DNA of 64,000 nt from Flavobacteriaceae bacterium (GTDB taxonomy: Bacteria; Bacteroidota; Bacteroidia; Flavobacteriales; Flavobacteriaceae): the NCBI GenBank assembly GCA_029243385.1, contig JAQWSC010000009.1:46859-110858 (forward strand), read 5' to 3'. The notes below the pieces were generated by a model. That model was not told where the DNA came from. It did no database searches and saw nothing but the letters and a program-made list of their open reading frames with translations. A program made the translations under genes and the position numbers. This document shows positions 8,453 to 16,091 of this stretch, one piece after another; positions within the stretch are counted from its first letter, which is position 1; every line of letters starts with the position of its first letter.

Positions 8453-8964
8453 AATGAAGTGTTTAATAATGTCATCAGCTTTGTATCGTTGAACATAACT
8501 GCATAATCCAAAGGAGAATAATTTTGAGCATCTACACTGTGAATATTGGCTCCAGCTTCGAGTAACATTTGTATTGTGTTCGTGTTTCTAAACATTGTAG
8601 CATAATGAAGGGCTGTTGTGCCACTTTCGTCAGACAAATTAACCGTTGCATTTTTTTGTAACAACTGCACAACAATATCCTGATGATTTTTTACTACAGC
8701 TGCCATCAAAGGAGTACCAAAACTACTGTTAAAATCAACATCCGCTCCGTTTTGTAAAAGAAAGGAAACCACGTCTTTATTGTTGTAATAACAAGCCAAA
8801 ACCAATGGAGAATACCCATTGTTATTGGGGGTATTGATTTGATTTGGAGACTTTTCATGCAAAGTTTGTAATTCCAAAACTGTTCCTTTTCGACAAATAT
8901 CATAAATATCTTTGGGTTGTGAGCAACCTAATATCAAAAACACTACCAACCACGTTTTATTCAT
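8449..8964 (-). CDS. Ankyrin-repeat lipoprotein
   Basis: The start at 8964 gives MNKTWLVVFLILGCSQ, a lipoprotein signal with lipobox LILGC, and lies 8 bases inside the upstream gene. Starts further upstream would bury the signal peptide. The mature part of about 155 residues holds four ankyrin repeats (GYSPLVLACYYNNKDVVSFLLQNGADV, GTPLMAAVVKNHQDIVVQLLQ, GTTALHYATMFRNTNTIQMLLEAGANI, NYSPLDYAVMF). Ankyrin repeats bind proteins; the partner may be one of the exported neighbours. It overlaps the T9SS protein start by 4 bases, so the genes are co-transcribed. Confidence 0.88.
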   Translation of the reverse strand: MNKTWLVVFLILGCSQPKDIYDICRKGTVLELQTLHEKSPNQINTPNNNGYSPLVLACYYNNKDVVSFLLQNGADVDFNSSFGTPLMAAVVKNHQDIVVQLLQKNATVNLSDESGTTALHYATMFRNTNTIQMLLEAGANIHSVDAQNYSPLDYAVMFNDTKLMTLLNTSL

Positions 8965-9346
8965 TAGAAACAAAATTACATTGATCCAATTTAATTTCGC
9001 CAAGTAAGTCATCAAAGCCAACACAACGACCTTTGACCGTAATTAATGATTGCGGTAAAACAGCTGCAAATGTGTCGTTAAATGAACAATGAATCTTATC
9101 GTGAAAAACAAGCGATCGATTCGATACTTGCTTTGCAACTCCTGAAACGGTAATTGTCTGATTTGAATATTTGAGAATAGCTTTCTCATGGTTATTTTCA
9201 AAATCATCCATCAATTGTTTTGCTGAAACAGCATAAACAACATCTTCAACCTCAATATTTCGATGATCTTTTGCTATGAAAAGATAGAGTCCAATGCTTC
9301 CCAAAAAGAACACAAAAACAACCAATACCAATCTTTTTGAAGACAT
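8957..9346 (-). CDS. Membrane-anchored OB-fold (tRNA_anti-like) protein
   Basis: The 129-residue protein has an N-terminal signal anchor (LVLVVFVFFLGSIGLYLFI, residues 6-24) and an exported domain with the pattern of the OB-fold tRNA_anti-like family: VYAVSAKQLMDDFENN, then ILKYSNQTITVSGVAKQV and SLITVKGRCVGFDDLLGEIKLDQC. Members are common in Bacteroidota as small envelope proteins without known function. It heads the run with the ankyrin lipoprotein, DOMON/T9SS protein and DUF5777 barrel, and is divergent from the cytochrome/YceI pair. Confidence 0.75.
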   Translation of the reverse strand: MSSKRLVLVVFVFFLGSIGLYLFIAKDHRNIEVEDVVYAVSAKQLMDDFENNHEKAILKYSNQTITVSGVAKQVSNRSLVFHDKIHCSFNDTFAAVLPQSLITVKGRCVGFDDLLGEIKLDQCNFVSNE

Positions 9347-9410
9347 ATTCGAAAATGTTTATTTACTAATTTAGAAAAAAATAATTATATTGGTTAAATA
9401 AAAAAAAAAT

Positions 9411-9815
9411 ATGATGCTATTAAAAACGATTTGTTTGCCTAAAAACCCCTCAATTGTTCTGCTATTTAGTTTTCTGTTGTTGGCTTCCTGCGGTGGAGAT
9501 AGCTCAGATGACCTTGTTGAAAAAACTGAAGATCCAACCGAAAATCCGAACGAAACCGCAGCATACACCTATACATCGCATGTGAAAAGCATCATGACAA
9601 ACAATTGTGTTTCGTGTCATTCCAGTACACCTATTAACGGAGCGTCAAGTTCGTTGGTAACCTACGAAGATGTGAAAAATTACGGAACAAGTATAATCAA
9701 TCGCATTACTCGAAATGAAGGAGAAGCAGGTTTTATGCCTAAAGGAGGGACCAAATTGCCGCAAAACCTAATCGATCAAATTATTCAGTGGAAAGAAGAT
9801 GAGTATCCGCAATAA
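9411..9815 (+). CDS. Monohaem c-type cytochrome lipoprotein
   Basis: The 134-residue protein has a lipoprotein signal (LLFSFLLLASCGG, lipidated Cys27), an acidic linker (about 31-50) and a small cytochrome c domain. Cys66-x-x-Cys69-His70 (CVSCH) is the haem-attachment motif and Met109 in GFMPKGG is the likely distal ligand. The C-terminal helix (QNLIDQIIQWKEDEYPQ) is typical of class I cytochromes. It overlaps the following yceI-like gene by 17 bases. As a membrane-tethered periplasmic electron carrier it could serve the neighbouring DOMON-like protein; that link is inferred. Confidence 0.88.
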   Translation: MMLLKTICLPKNPSIVLLFSFLLLASCGGDSSDDLVEKTEDPTENPNETAAYTYTSHVKSIMTNNCVSCHSSTPINGASSSLVTYEDVKNYGTSIINRITRNEGEAGFMPKGGTKLPQNLIDQIIQWKEDEYPQ

Positions 9816-10350
9816 AGGAATAGCCTTTTTTTTTGGGTTGCTATTTTGTAACCTCTCCATAGCACAAACCAAATACATTACCCGCTCAGGAGTACTTGGA
9901 TTTGAGTCATCAATGGCTTCTTTTGAACCTGTAATTGCAGAAAATAAGGATGTAACTGCTGTCTTGGACACTAACAACGGGAACATTGCTATCTTAGCAC
10001 TGGTAAGAGGTTTTCGTTTTCCAAATGCTCTTATGGAAGAGCATTTTAATGAGAATTATGCCGAAACAGATCGCTTTCCTAAAGCAACCTTCTCTGGAAC
10101 GATACTTGATTATGAAAACATCCATAGCCAAAAACAATGTGTCATTAGTGGTGCATTAAGTTTTCATGGGGTTACACAATCATTTCAAAACATTGTAGCT
10201 CATATTGAAATAAACCCAAACAGTATCCGACTCAAAGGAACGTTTTTGGGTACTGTTGCAGATTTTGATATCCAAATACCCAAATTGGTACGCAACAAAA
10301 TTTCTAAGGATATCGAAATTTCGTTTGATCTGCTTCTAAAAAATCTCTAG
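9799..10350 (+). CDS. YceI family periplasmic lipocalin-like protein
   Basis: The 183-residue protein has a signal peptide (GIAFFFGLLFCNLSIAQ) and a YceI beta-barrel: YITRSGVLGFESS, LRGF-like core strands, FPNALMEEHFNENYAETDRFPKATFSG and GALSFHGVTQ. YceI proteins bind polyisoprenoids or quinones in the periplasm. It overlaps the cytochrome lipoprotein gene by 17 bases, so the two are co-expressed. This pairing supports a redox or quinone-linked role for the locus. Its stop overlaps that of carB by 4 bases (CTAG). Confidence 0.88.
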   Translation: MSIRNKGIAFFFGLLFCNLSIAQTKYITRSGVLGFESSMASFEPVIAENKDVTAVLDTNNGNIAILALVRGFRFPNALMEEHFNENYAETDRFPKATFSGTILDYENIHSQKQCVISGALSFHGVTQSFQNIVAHIEINPNSIRLKGTFLGTVADFDIQIPKLVRNKISKDIEISFDLLLKNL

Positions 10351-13193
10351 TTGCTTAAATACATTTTTCTTCGAGCATACAACTCATAGAACTCGTCATC
10401 TTTTAAGCTATCAATAAACAAAATACTTTCTCCTGTACTTTTCATTTCAGGTCCAAGATTTTTGTTCACATTATGAAACTTATTGAACGAAAACACAGGT
10501 TGTTTGATCGCAAAACCTTCCAATTTTGGATCGTACGTGAATTCACTAATTTTAGCCCCTAACATTACTTTTGTTGCAAAATTCACATACGGTTGTTTGT
10601 ATGCCTTTGCGATGAATGGTACCGTACGTGAAGCTCGTGGATTGGCTTCAATAATGTAAACAACCTCATCTTTGATCGCAAATTGAATATTGATAAGCCC
10701 GACTGTATTGAGTGCCAGTGCAATTTTTTTGGTATGATCTTTTATTTGCTCTAAAACCAAGTTCCCTAAATTAAAGGGTGGTAACGTAGCGTTTGAATCT
10801 CCCGAATGAATTCCACAAGGCTCTATATGTTCCATGATACCAATAATCTGGACGTTTTCTCCGTCACAGATAGCATCAGCCTCGGCTTCGATAGCACCGT
10901 CTAAATAGTGATCCAGCAATAGTTTATTGTTAGGTATTTTTTGAAGTAAATCCACCACATGCGCTTCCAATTCTTCCTTATTTATGACAATTTTCATGCC
11001 CTGACCTCCCAATACATATGAGGGCCTAACTAATATGGGGAAATCCAGATGATCAGCTAACTTTAAGGCTTCATCAGGTGTTTCGGCAACACCAAACTCA
11101 GGATAAGGAATGTTGTTTTCCTTTAACAAGGTAGAAAAACTTCCGCGATCTTCCGCTAAATCCAAAGACTCAAATGAAGTTCCCATTATTTTGATACCGT
11201 ATCGAGATAATTTTTCGGCTAACTTCAATGCTGTTTGTCCTCCCAACTGAACGATAACTCCCTCGGGCTTTTCGTGTCGAATGATATCGTAAATGTGTTC
11301 CCAAAAAACCGGCTCAAAATATAACTTGTCAGCGACATCAAAATCGGTAGATACTGTTTCGGGGTTGCAATTGATCATAATTGTTTCATAACCGCATTCC
11401 GAAGCAGCAAGCACTCCATGAACACAACAGTAATCAAACTCAATTCCTTGACCAATTCGATTGGGTCCTGATCCAAGTACAATGATCTTTTTTCGATCAG
11501 AAACAGTACTTTCATTGTCACTGTAACGCGTTCCGTCTGCCAATTCAACCTCATCTTCAAAAGTAGAATAATAATAAGGTGTTTGCGCTTTGAATTCTGC
11601 CGCACAGGTATCAACGAGTTTATAGACACGTTTTACGCCTACTTCGTCTCTTTTTTTGTACACCTGACTTTCGAGGCATCCCAACATATGGGCTATTTGA
11701 CGATCGGCAAAACCTTTTTGTTTGGCTTCCAATAAAAGGGCTTTTGGCAAAGTGTCAATATCGTAATTCTGAATTTCTTTATCGAGTAAAAACAACGCTT
11801 CGTATTGACGTAAGAACCACATATCAATCTTAGTGATTTCATGGATTCTTTCCAATGAAATTCCCATTTGAATGGCATCATACACTACAAATACTCGATC
11901 CCAACTAGCATGGGTAAGCTTGGAAATGACCTGCTCATAGTCAGTATATCCTTTTCCATCAGCACCCAATCCATTGCGTTTAATTTCAAGAGACTGCGTG
12001 GCTTTATGAAGGGCTTCCTGAAACGATCTTCCGATTCCCATTACCTCACCAACTGATTTCATTTGAAGTCCCAACTTACGGTCAGAACCTTCGAATTTAT
12101 CAAAATTCCAACGGGGTATTTTTACAATTACATAGTCTAATGTGGGCTCAAAAAGTGCCGAAGTTGATTTTGTAATTTGATTATCCAGCTCATCCAATGA
12201 ATAGCCTATGGCTAATTTGGCTGCTATTTTTGCAATTGGATATCCTGATGCTTTGGAAGCAAGAGCAGACGAACGAGATACACGTGGATTGATTTCGATA
12301 GCAATGATATCTTCTTGATCATCGGGACTCACTGCAAATTGCACATTACAACCTCCCGCAAAATCTCCAATGCTTCGCATCATCTTAATGGCCATATCAC
12401 GCATCAGCTGATAGGTTTTATCAGATAGTGTCATTGCTGGAGCAACTGTTATTGAATCTCCAGTGTGAATTCCCATAGGATCCATATTTTCGATGGCACA
12501 AATGATTACTACGTTATCATTTTTGTCGCGCAATAGCTCAAGCTCGTATTCTTTCCAACCCAATAAAGCTTTGTCGATAAGTACCTCGTGAATTGGAGAA
12601 GCTTCCAAACCACGTTTCAACAACTCTTCAAATTCATCTCCAGTGTGAACAAAAGAGGCTCCTGTTCCTCCCAAAGTAAAGGAAGGACGAATAACCAATG
12701 GAAATCCGAACTCTTGGGCAATTTCTTTTCCTTTGAGGTAGGACGTTGCCGTTTGCGCAGGTGCAACGGGTATATCAATTGTTTGGAGTAATTTTTTAAA
12801 TTGATCTCTATCTTCCGTAATATTAATAGCGTCGATATCAACTCCAATGATTTCTACATCAAAATCGGTCCAAATGCCTTTTTCATCTGCTTCGATACAC
12901 AAATTCAAAGCGGTTTGACCTCCCATGGTTGGAAGCACAGCATCCACTTTGTGTTTTTTCAAAATTTCAACGATAGATTTGGTATTTAGCGGCTTTAGAT
13001 ACACATGGTCGGCCATGGTCGGATCTGTCATAATAGTCGCCGGATTGGAATTGATAAGAATGGTTTCAATTCCGTCTTCACGCAGGGAACGCAGTGCTTG
13101 GGTTCCTGAATAGTCAAACTCACAGGCTTGACCAATAATAATGGGGCCTGAACCGATAATTAAAATACTTTTGAGATCTTTTCTTTTTGGCAT
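10347..13193 (-). CDS. carB: Carbamoyl-phosphate synthase large subunit, lacking the C-terminal allosteric domain
   Basis: The 948-residue enzyme makes carbamoyl phosphate for pyrimidine and arginine synthesis, using ammonia from the CarA subunit (not in this window). Both synthetase halves are present: the first with SGPIIIGQACEFDYSGTQA and EINPRVSRSSALASKA, the second with LGSGPNRIGQGIEFDYCCVHG and EANPRASRTVPF. The protein ends soon after NKNLGPEMKSTGESI, where the E. coli enzyme (1073 residues) goes on into the MGS-like domain that binds UMP and ornithine. This short form appears usual in the group and suggests regulation by another route. Confidence 0.96.
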   Translation of the reverse strand: MPKRKDLKSILIIGSGPIIIGQACEFDYSGTQALRSLREDGIETILINSNPATIMTDPTMADHVYLKPLNTKSIVEILKKHKVDAVLPTMGGQTALNLCIEADEKGIWTDFDVEIIGVDIDAINITEDRDQFKKLLQTIDIPVAPAQTATSYLKGKEIAQEFGFPLVIRPSFTLGGTGASFVHTGDEFEELLKRGLEASPIHEVLIDKALLGWKEYELELLRDKNDNVVIICAIENMDPMGIHTGDSITVAPAMTLSDKTYQLMRDMAIKMMRSIGDFAGGCNVQFAVSPDDQEDIIAIEINPRVSRSSALASKASGYPIAKIAAKLAIGYSLDELDNQITKSTSALFEPTLDYVIVKIPRWNFDKFEGSDRKLGLQMKSVGEVMGIGRSFQEALHKATQSLEIKRNGLGADGKGYTDYEQVISKLTHASWDRVFVVYDAIQMGISLERIHEITKIDMWFLRQYEALFLLDKEIQNYDIDTLPKALLLEAKQKGFADRQIAHMLGCLESQVYKKRDEVGVKRVYKLVDTCAAEFKAQTPYYYSTFEDEVELADGTRYSDNESTVSDRKKIIVLGSGPNRIGQGIEFDYCCVHGVLAASECGYETIMINCNPETVSTDFDVADKLYFEPVFWEHIYDIIRHEKPEGVIVQLGGQTALKLAEKLSRYGIKIMGTSFESLDLAEDRGSFSTLLKENNIPYPEFGVAETPDEALKLADHLDFPILVRPSYVLGGQGMKIVINKEELEAHVVDLLQKIPNNKLLLDHYLDGAIEAEADAICDGENVQIIGIMEHIEPCGIHSGDSNATLPPFNLGNLVLEQIKDHTKKIALALNTVGLINIQFAIKDEVVYIIEANPRASRTVPFIAKAYKQPYVNFATKVMLGAKISEFTYDPKLEGFAIKQPVFSFNKFHNVNKNLGPEMKSTGESILFIDSLKDDEFYELYARRKMYLSN

Positions 13194-13236
13194 CTTTTTG
13201 TTACTGTAGTAATATTAAACTGCTTGGCAATATATC

Positions 13237-13268
13237 AAAAAAAAGGTGTTACCTATACAAGTAACACC
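13237..13268 (-). terminator. Intrinsic terminator of rpmH
   Basis: On the minus strand, GGTGTTAC pairs with GTAACACC (8 bp, 8-base loop) and a run of eight T follows. It lies 25 bases beyond the rpmH stop and separates rpmH from carB. Confidence 0.85.
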
Positions 13269-13292
13269 TAATGTTTTCAACGATTTATTCAC

Positions 13293-13451
13293 TTATTTTT
13301 TATGTCTTGGTTCGGAGGATACAGACAATTTTTTTCTTCCTTTGGCACGTCGGCTCGCCAAAACTTTGCGACCGCTCACTGAGGCCATTCTTTCTCTAAA
13401 ACCGTGCTTGTTGCGACGCTTTCTTTTTGAAGGTTGAAATGTTCTTTTCAT
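13293..13451 (-). CDS. rpmH: 50S ribosomal protein L34
   Basis: The minus strand from ATG 13451 encodes 52 residues beginning [20 protein letters not shown] and ending PRHKK, the highly basic L34 protein. The usual MKRTxQPSxRKRxxxHGFRxRM signature is intact; the C-terminus is a few residues longer than the E. coli protein (46). The gene stands alone with its own promoter (13505-13535) and terminator (13237-13268); the rnpA and dnaA genes that flank rpmH in many bacteria are absent. Confidence 0.97.
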   Translation of the reverse strand: MKRTFQPSKRKRRNKHGFRERMASVSGRKVLASRRAKGRKKLSVSSEPRHKK

Positions 13452-13504
13452 TACTTAAATTTATCTGAATACTTCTGTAAGAATATTTTTTCTTTAACTG
13501 TGCG

Positions 13505-13535
13505 CAAATATACAAGAAGTTTTTATTTTGTCAAA
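13505..13535 (-). promoter_or_regulatory. rpmH promoter
   Basis: On the minus strand TTTG, a 19-base spacer and TATATTTG (13505-13512) match the Bacteroidota consensus, leaving a leader of about 50 bases. Confidence 0.6.
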
Positions 13536-13569
13536 CGTGTTTTGAAAAACATTTCGATAAGTTTTTTTG

Positions 13570-13577
13570 TAACTTTG
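13570..13577 (+). promoter_or_regulatory. Putative -7 box TAACTTTG
   Basis: TAACTTTG followed by C lies 19 bases before the ATG at 13597 and matches TAnnTTTG. A TTTG further upstream (13541) is at a wider spacing than usual. Confidence 0.45.
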
Positions 13578-13596
13578 CACCCAACAAATTTATAAT

Positions 13597-14112
13597 ATGT
13601 ATCCAAAAACAATCAAATTAATTCTTGCGCTAGGCATTATTGCATGGGCTATATATCAATTTATAGAAGGTTATATCGGTAACGGTATCGCTTTGATTTT
13701 CCTTTCGCTGATTTTTATTTTTCTCTATTTTAGAAACGAACTTATTCTTTTGGCGTTTTTTCGACTTCGAAAACAAGACTTTGCGGGTACCCAAAAATGG
13801 TTGCTGCGTATCAAAAATCCAGAAAGTGCCTTAACCACAAAACAAGTGGGATATTATCATTATTTGTTTGGAATCATTACTTCTCAAACCAATTTAACAC
13901 AAGCAGAAAAATATTTCAAAAAAGCTTTATCTATTGGGCTTTCTATGGATCATGATTTGGCTATGGCCAAGTTGAGTCTAGCAGGTATTGTGATGCAAAA
14001 ACGCAGAAAGCGTGAAGCCACTACCCTTCTTAACGAAGCAAAAAAACTAGACAAACAAGGTATGCTAGCCGAGCAAATTAAAATGATGCAACAGCAAATG
14101 AAGAAAATTTAA
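13597..14112 (+). CDS. Membrane protein with tetratricopeptide-like C-terminus
   Basis: The 171-residue protein has two N-terminal transmembrane helices (about 7-24 and 29-55) and a soluble C-terminal half rich in short helices. QVGYYHYLFGIITSQTNLTQAEKYFKKALSIGL and AMAKLSLAGIVMQKRRKREATTLLNEAKKLD look like two TPR units. TPRs mediate protein contacts, so this may be a small membrane scaffold. I do not recognise a named family. It has its own -7 box and ends tail-to-tail with the lytic transglycosylase gene (4-base overlap), which does not by itself imply a shared job. Confidence 0.75.
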   Translation: MYPKTIKLILALGIIAWAIYQFIEGYIGNGIALIFLSLIFIFLYFRNELILLAFFRLRKQDFAGTQKWLLRIKNPESALTTKQVGYYHYLFGIITSQTNLTQAEKYFKKALSIGLSMDHDLAMAKLSLAGIVMQKRRKREATTLLNEAKKLDKQGMLAEQIKMMQQQMKKI

Positions 14113-15014
14113 TTTTCTTTACTAGTTGGTATTTCTATGTAATATTGTTTTCTTGACTTGTTATTCAGATGATTTTCTAATAACCAAGGGTTGAATATTT
14201 TCAATTGTTTGTAATTGACTTTATGCATTTTGGCAAAACTTGCCAAATTGGATATCGCTGAATCCACAGGCAGTTTTCGAGTCAGTACTCTTTTGTACTT
14301 ATGAGAACTGGGCACTTCAAAGCCGTATCGACTGGGGTTAGTCAACAGTTCCTTCATGGCTAAAATTCTAAAAACATACCTTCCTGTTTCCTCTCCAAGC
14401 AACAAATCGTAATAAGTATTTACTTGTTGGGTTGTTAAATATCGAGCAATACGCGCTCTTCCGCTATTGTAAGAAGCAGCGGCGAGTGTCCAACTACCGA
14501 ATTTTTCTTTGGCTTTTAAAAAATACTTGCAAGCCAGTTCTGTGGTTTTTTCCAAATGATACCGTTCGTCCACATTTTTATTAACCTCTAATTTAAAATC
14601 TTTAGCAGTGGCTCTCATAATCTGCCAAATTCCTTTGGCTCCTGCTGGAGAAGTAGCATTAATCAATCCACTTTCTATAACGGCGATGTACTTAAAATCA
14701 TTGGGTACATTGTGTTTTTCAAGAATGGGTTCAATAATAGGAAAATACTTATTGATACGCTTAATCATCAAAAGGCTGTTGGAATGCCAATATGCATTGA
14801 CCATCAACTCGCGATCCATTCGCTCATAGACATCAGGAATATGAATTGGAACGGGTTCTCCAGCAAAATTAAGATTTTCTGGAAGCGGATAGCTTTGAAT
14901 TGTGGTAGGATTAATAACCTCCTTGTTGCTTAGCGTAAATGAGGCAAACAAAAAAACACCTAATAAAAGGATAAGGTAATAACGCTTACAAATTGTTGGG
15001 GTTGTAAAATACAT
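14109..15014 (-). CDS. Lytic transglycosylase (SLT/MltD-like)
   Basis: The 301-residue protein has a signal peptide (YYLILLLGVFLFASFTLS) and an SLT-type lysozyme-like domain at about 95-230. Glu114 in AVIESGL is the expected catalytic acid, followed by SPAGAKGIWQIM and the AAASYNSGRARI motif. A C-terminal LysM-like tail (YKRVLTRKLPVDSAISNLASFAKMHKVNYKQLKIFNPWL) may bind peptidoglycan. The enzyme cleaves MurNAc-GlcNAc bonds during wall turnover. A TAATTTTG -7 box lies at 15040-15047. Confidence 0.92.
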   Translation of the reverse strand: MYFTTPTICKRYYLILLLGVFLFASFTLSNKEVINPTTIQSYPLPENLNFAGEPVPIHIPDVYERMDRELMVNAYWHSNSLLMIKRINKYFPIIEPILEKHNVPNDFKYIAVIESGLINATSPAGAKGIWQIMRATAKDFKLEVNKNVDERYHLEKTTELACKYFLKAKEKFGSWTLAAASYNSGRARIARYLTTQQVNTYYDLLLGEETGRYVFRILAMKELLTNPSRYGFEVPSSHKYKRVLTRKLPVDSAISNLASFAKMHKVNYKQLKIFNPWLLENHLNNKSRKQYYIEIPTSKEN

Positions 15015-15039
15015 ATTGTTTGTTTTTGAAATAAAATTA

Positions 15040-15047
15040 CAAAATTA
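15040..15047 (-). promoter_or_regulatory. Putative -7 box of the transglycosylase gene
   Basis: TAATTTTG on the minus strand fits TAnnTTTG and lies 25 bases before the ATG, in the 41-base gap after the hydrolase gene. Confidence 0.4.
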
Positions 15048-15055
15048 TTGGGTTT

Positions 15056-15718
15056 TCACAGCAATTTCGGAAGGTTTGTGTTGAACCAGGGCGCTTTGGT
15101 TAATATCATAGCATGCGTAGCCTTGGGAACAGGAATATAATTTTTGATTCCCAACACAGGAAGAATCAGGTCGTGAGTTCCGTGAATATGAATCAGATTG
15201 GGCGGAGGCGTTTCTTGTTGCCATTCGGTCATTTGCTCAATCGCCCAATCCAAGTAGTGTTTGTCTCTTACAGACAAATATTTTTTATGCAAATCCATTC
15301 GGCGTTTGATAGCTGGGCCAAAAATAAACCCCATTAAAGATTCCATATCATCAACATATTGAGTAGGAAGAATTTTATAAGCTTTGGTGAGTTTGCCAAA
15401 TTTCATAGTGATAGGCAATTCTTTGTTAGATTTTATACTCGAAACAATGACTGTTTTTCGAACCTCAATAATTTTGGCTATTTCTTGCACCAAAATACCG
15501 CCAAACGAAACACCCAACAAAATAGGTCGGGGTTGTTCAATCAAATCAGACATTCGAAGCGCATAGGATTGTAGCGACTCCTTTTCATGAGGCGGAATCC
15601 AATCCAAATAAAACAACTGGTACGGAGCAGGAAGTTTGATATACTGAAAAATCAACGAATTGGCCGCCATTCCGGGCATACAATAAACAGGTATGGTTGC
15701 TGAATCGTTCTTCATCAC
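15056..15718 (-). CDS. Alpha/beta hydrolase
   Basis: The 220-residue protein has an alpha/beta hydrolase core: VYCMPGMAANSLIF near the N-terminus (oxyanion region), LGVSFGG with nucleophile Ser72, HGTHDLILP for the acid and KATHAMIL for the catalytic His. No signal peptide, so it is cytoplasmic. Substrate unknown; candidates are esters or acyl thioesters. The intergenic region to the plus-strand GNAT gene is 82 bases. Confidence 0.8.
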   Translation of the reverse strand: MMKNDSATIPVYCMPGMAANSLIFQYIKLPAPYQLFYLDWIPPHEKESLQSYALRMSDLIEQPRPILLGVSFGGILVQEIAKIIEVRKTVIVSSIKSNKELPITMKFGKLTKAYKILPTQYVDDMESLMGFIFGPAIKRRMDLHKKYLSVRDKHYLDWAIEQMTEWQQETPPPNLIHIHGTHDLILPVLGIKNYIPVPKATHAMILTKAPWFNTNLPKLL

Positions 15719-15800
15719 GGGCTAATTTAATCACTCCTTTTAAATTTTCGTATATTCGTATGATAAAACTTGTTAAAGTTTAAGAAAATTAACACCACCT

Positions 15801-16091
15801 ATGGCAATTCTTGTAACTGATAATACATTTTTAAGACAATTCGAAGTTGAAATCAACGGTGTATTGGCCAAAATTGAATATTCAGAACAGGAACGGAAAA
15901 TATTTTTAACCAAGCTGATTATCCCAGAGAGTGTAACAAATAAAAATTTTCAAGAAAATTTTATTAAAGAAGTATTGTCCATCATTGAAGATCGCAATGT
16001 TTATGTGATGCCCACCAGTCCACAAATTGTTAGTTTTATAAGAAAAAATAAGCAGTACAAGCACTTACTACCTATTGGAGTTCGGATTTAG
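15801..16091 (+). CDS. Small GCN5-related N-acetyltransferase-like protein
   Basis: The 96-residue protein resembles the minimal GNAT-like family (PF14542, YidJ/YjdJ-type): FEVEINGVLAKIEYSEQERKIFLTKLIIPE, an N-terminal sheet, then a helix and VYVMPTSPQIVSFIRKNKQYKHLLP at the end. In the family this last segment carries the acetyl-CoA-binding helix. The substrate is unknown. It ends with a 4-base tail-to-tail overlap with mtaB. Confidence 0.75.
   Translation: MAILVTDNTFLRQFEVEINGVLAKIEYSEQERKIFLTKLIIPESVTNKNFQENFIKEVLSIIEDRNVYVMPTSPQIVSFIRKNKQYKHLLPIGVRI

Noticed and set aside
13293..13451. rpmH as a pointer to oriC
   Set aside because: rnpA, dnaA and yidC are absent from the neighbourhood; in this group rpmH often lies away from the origin.
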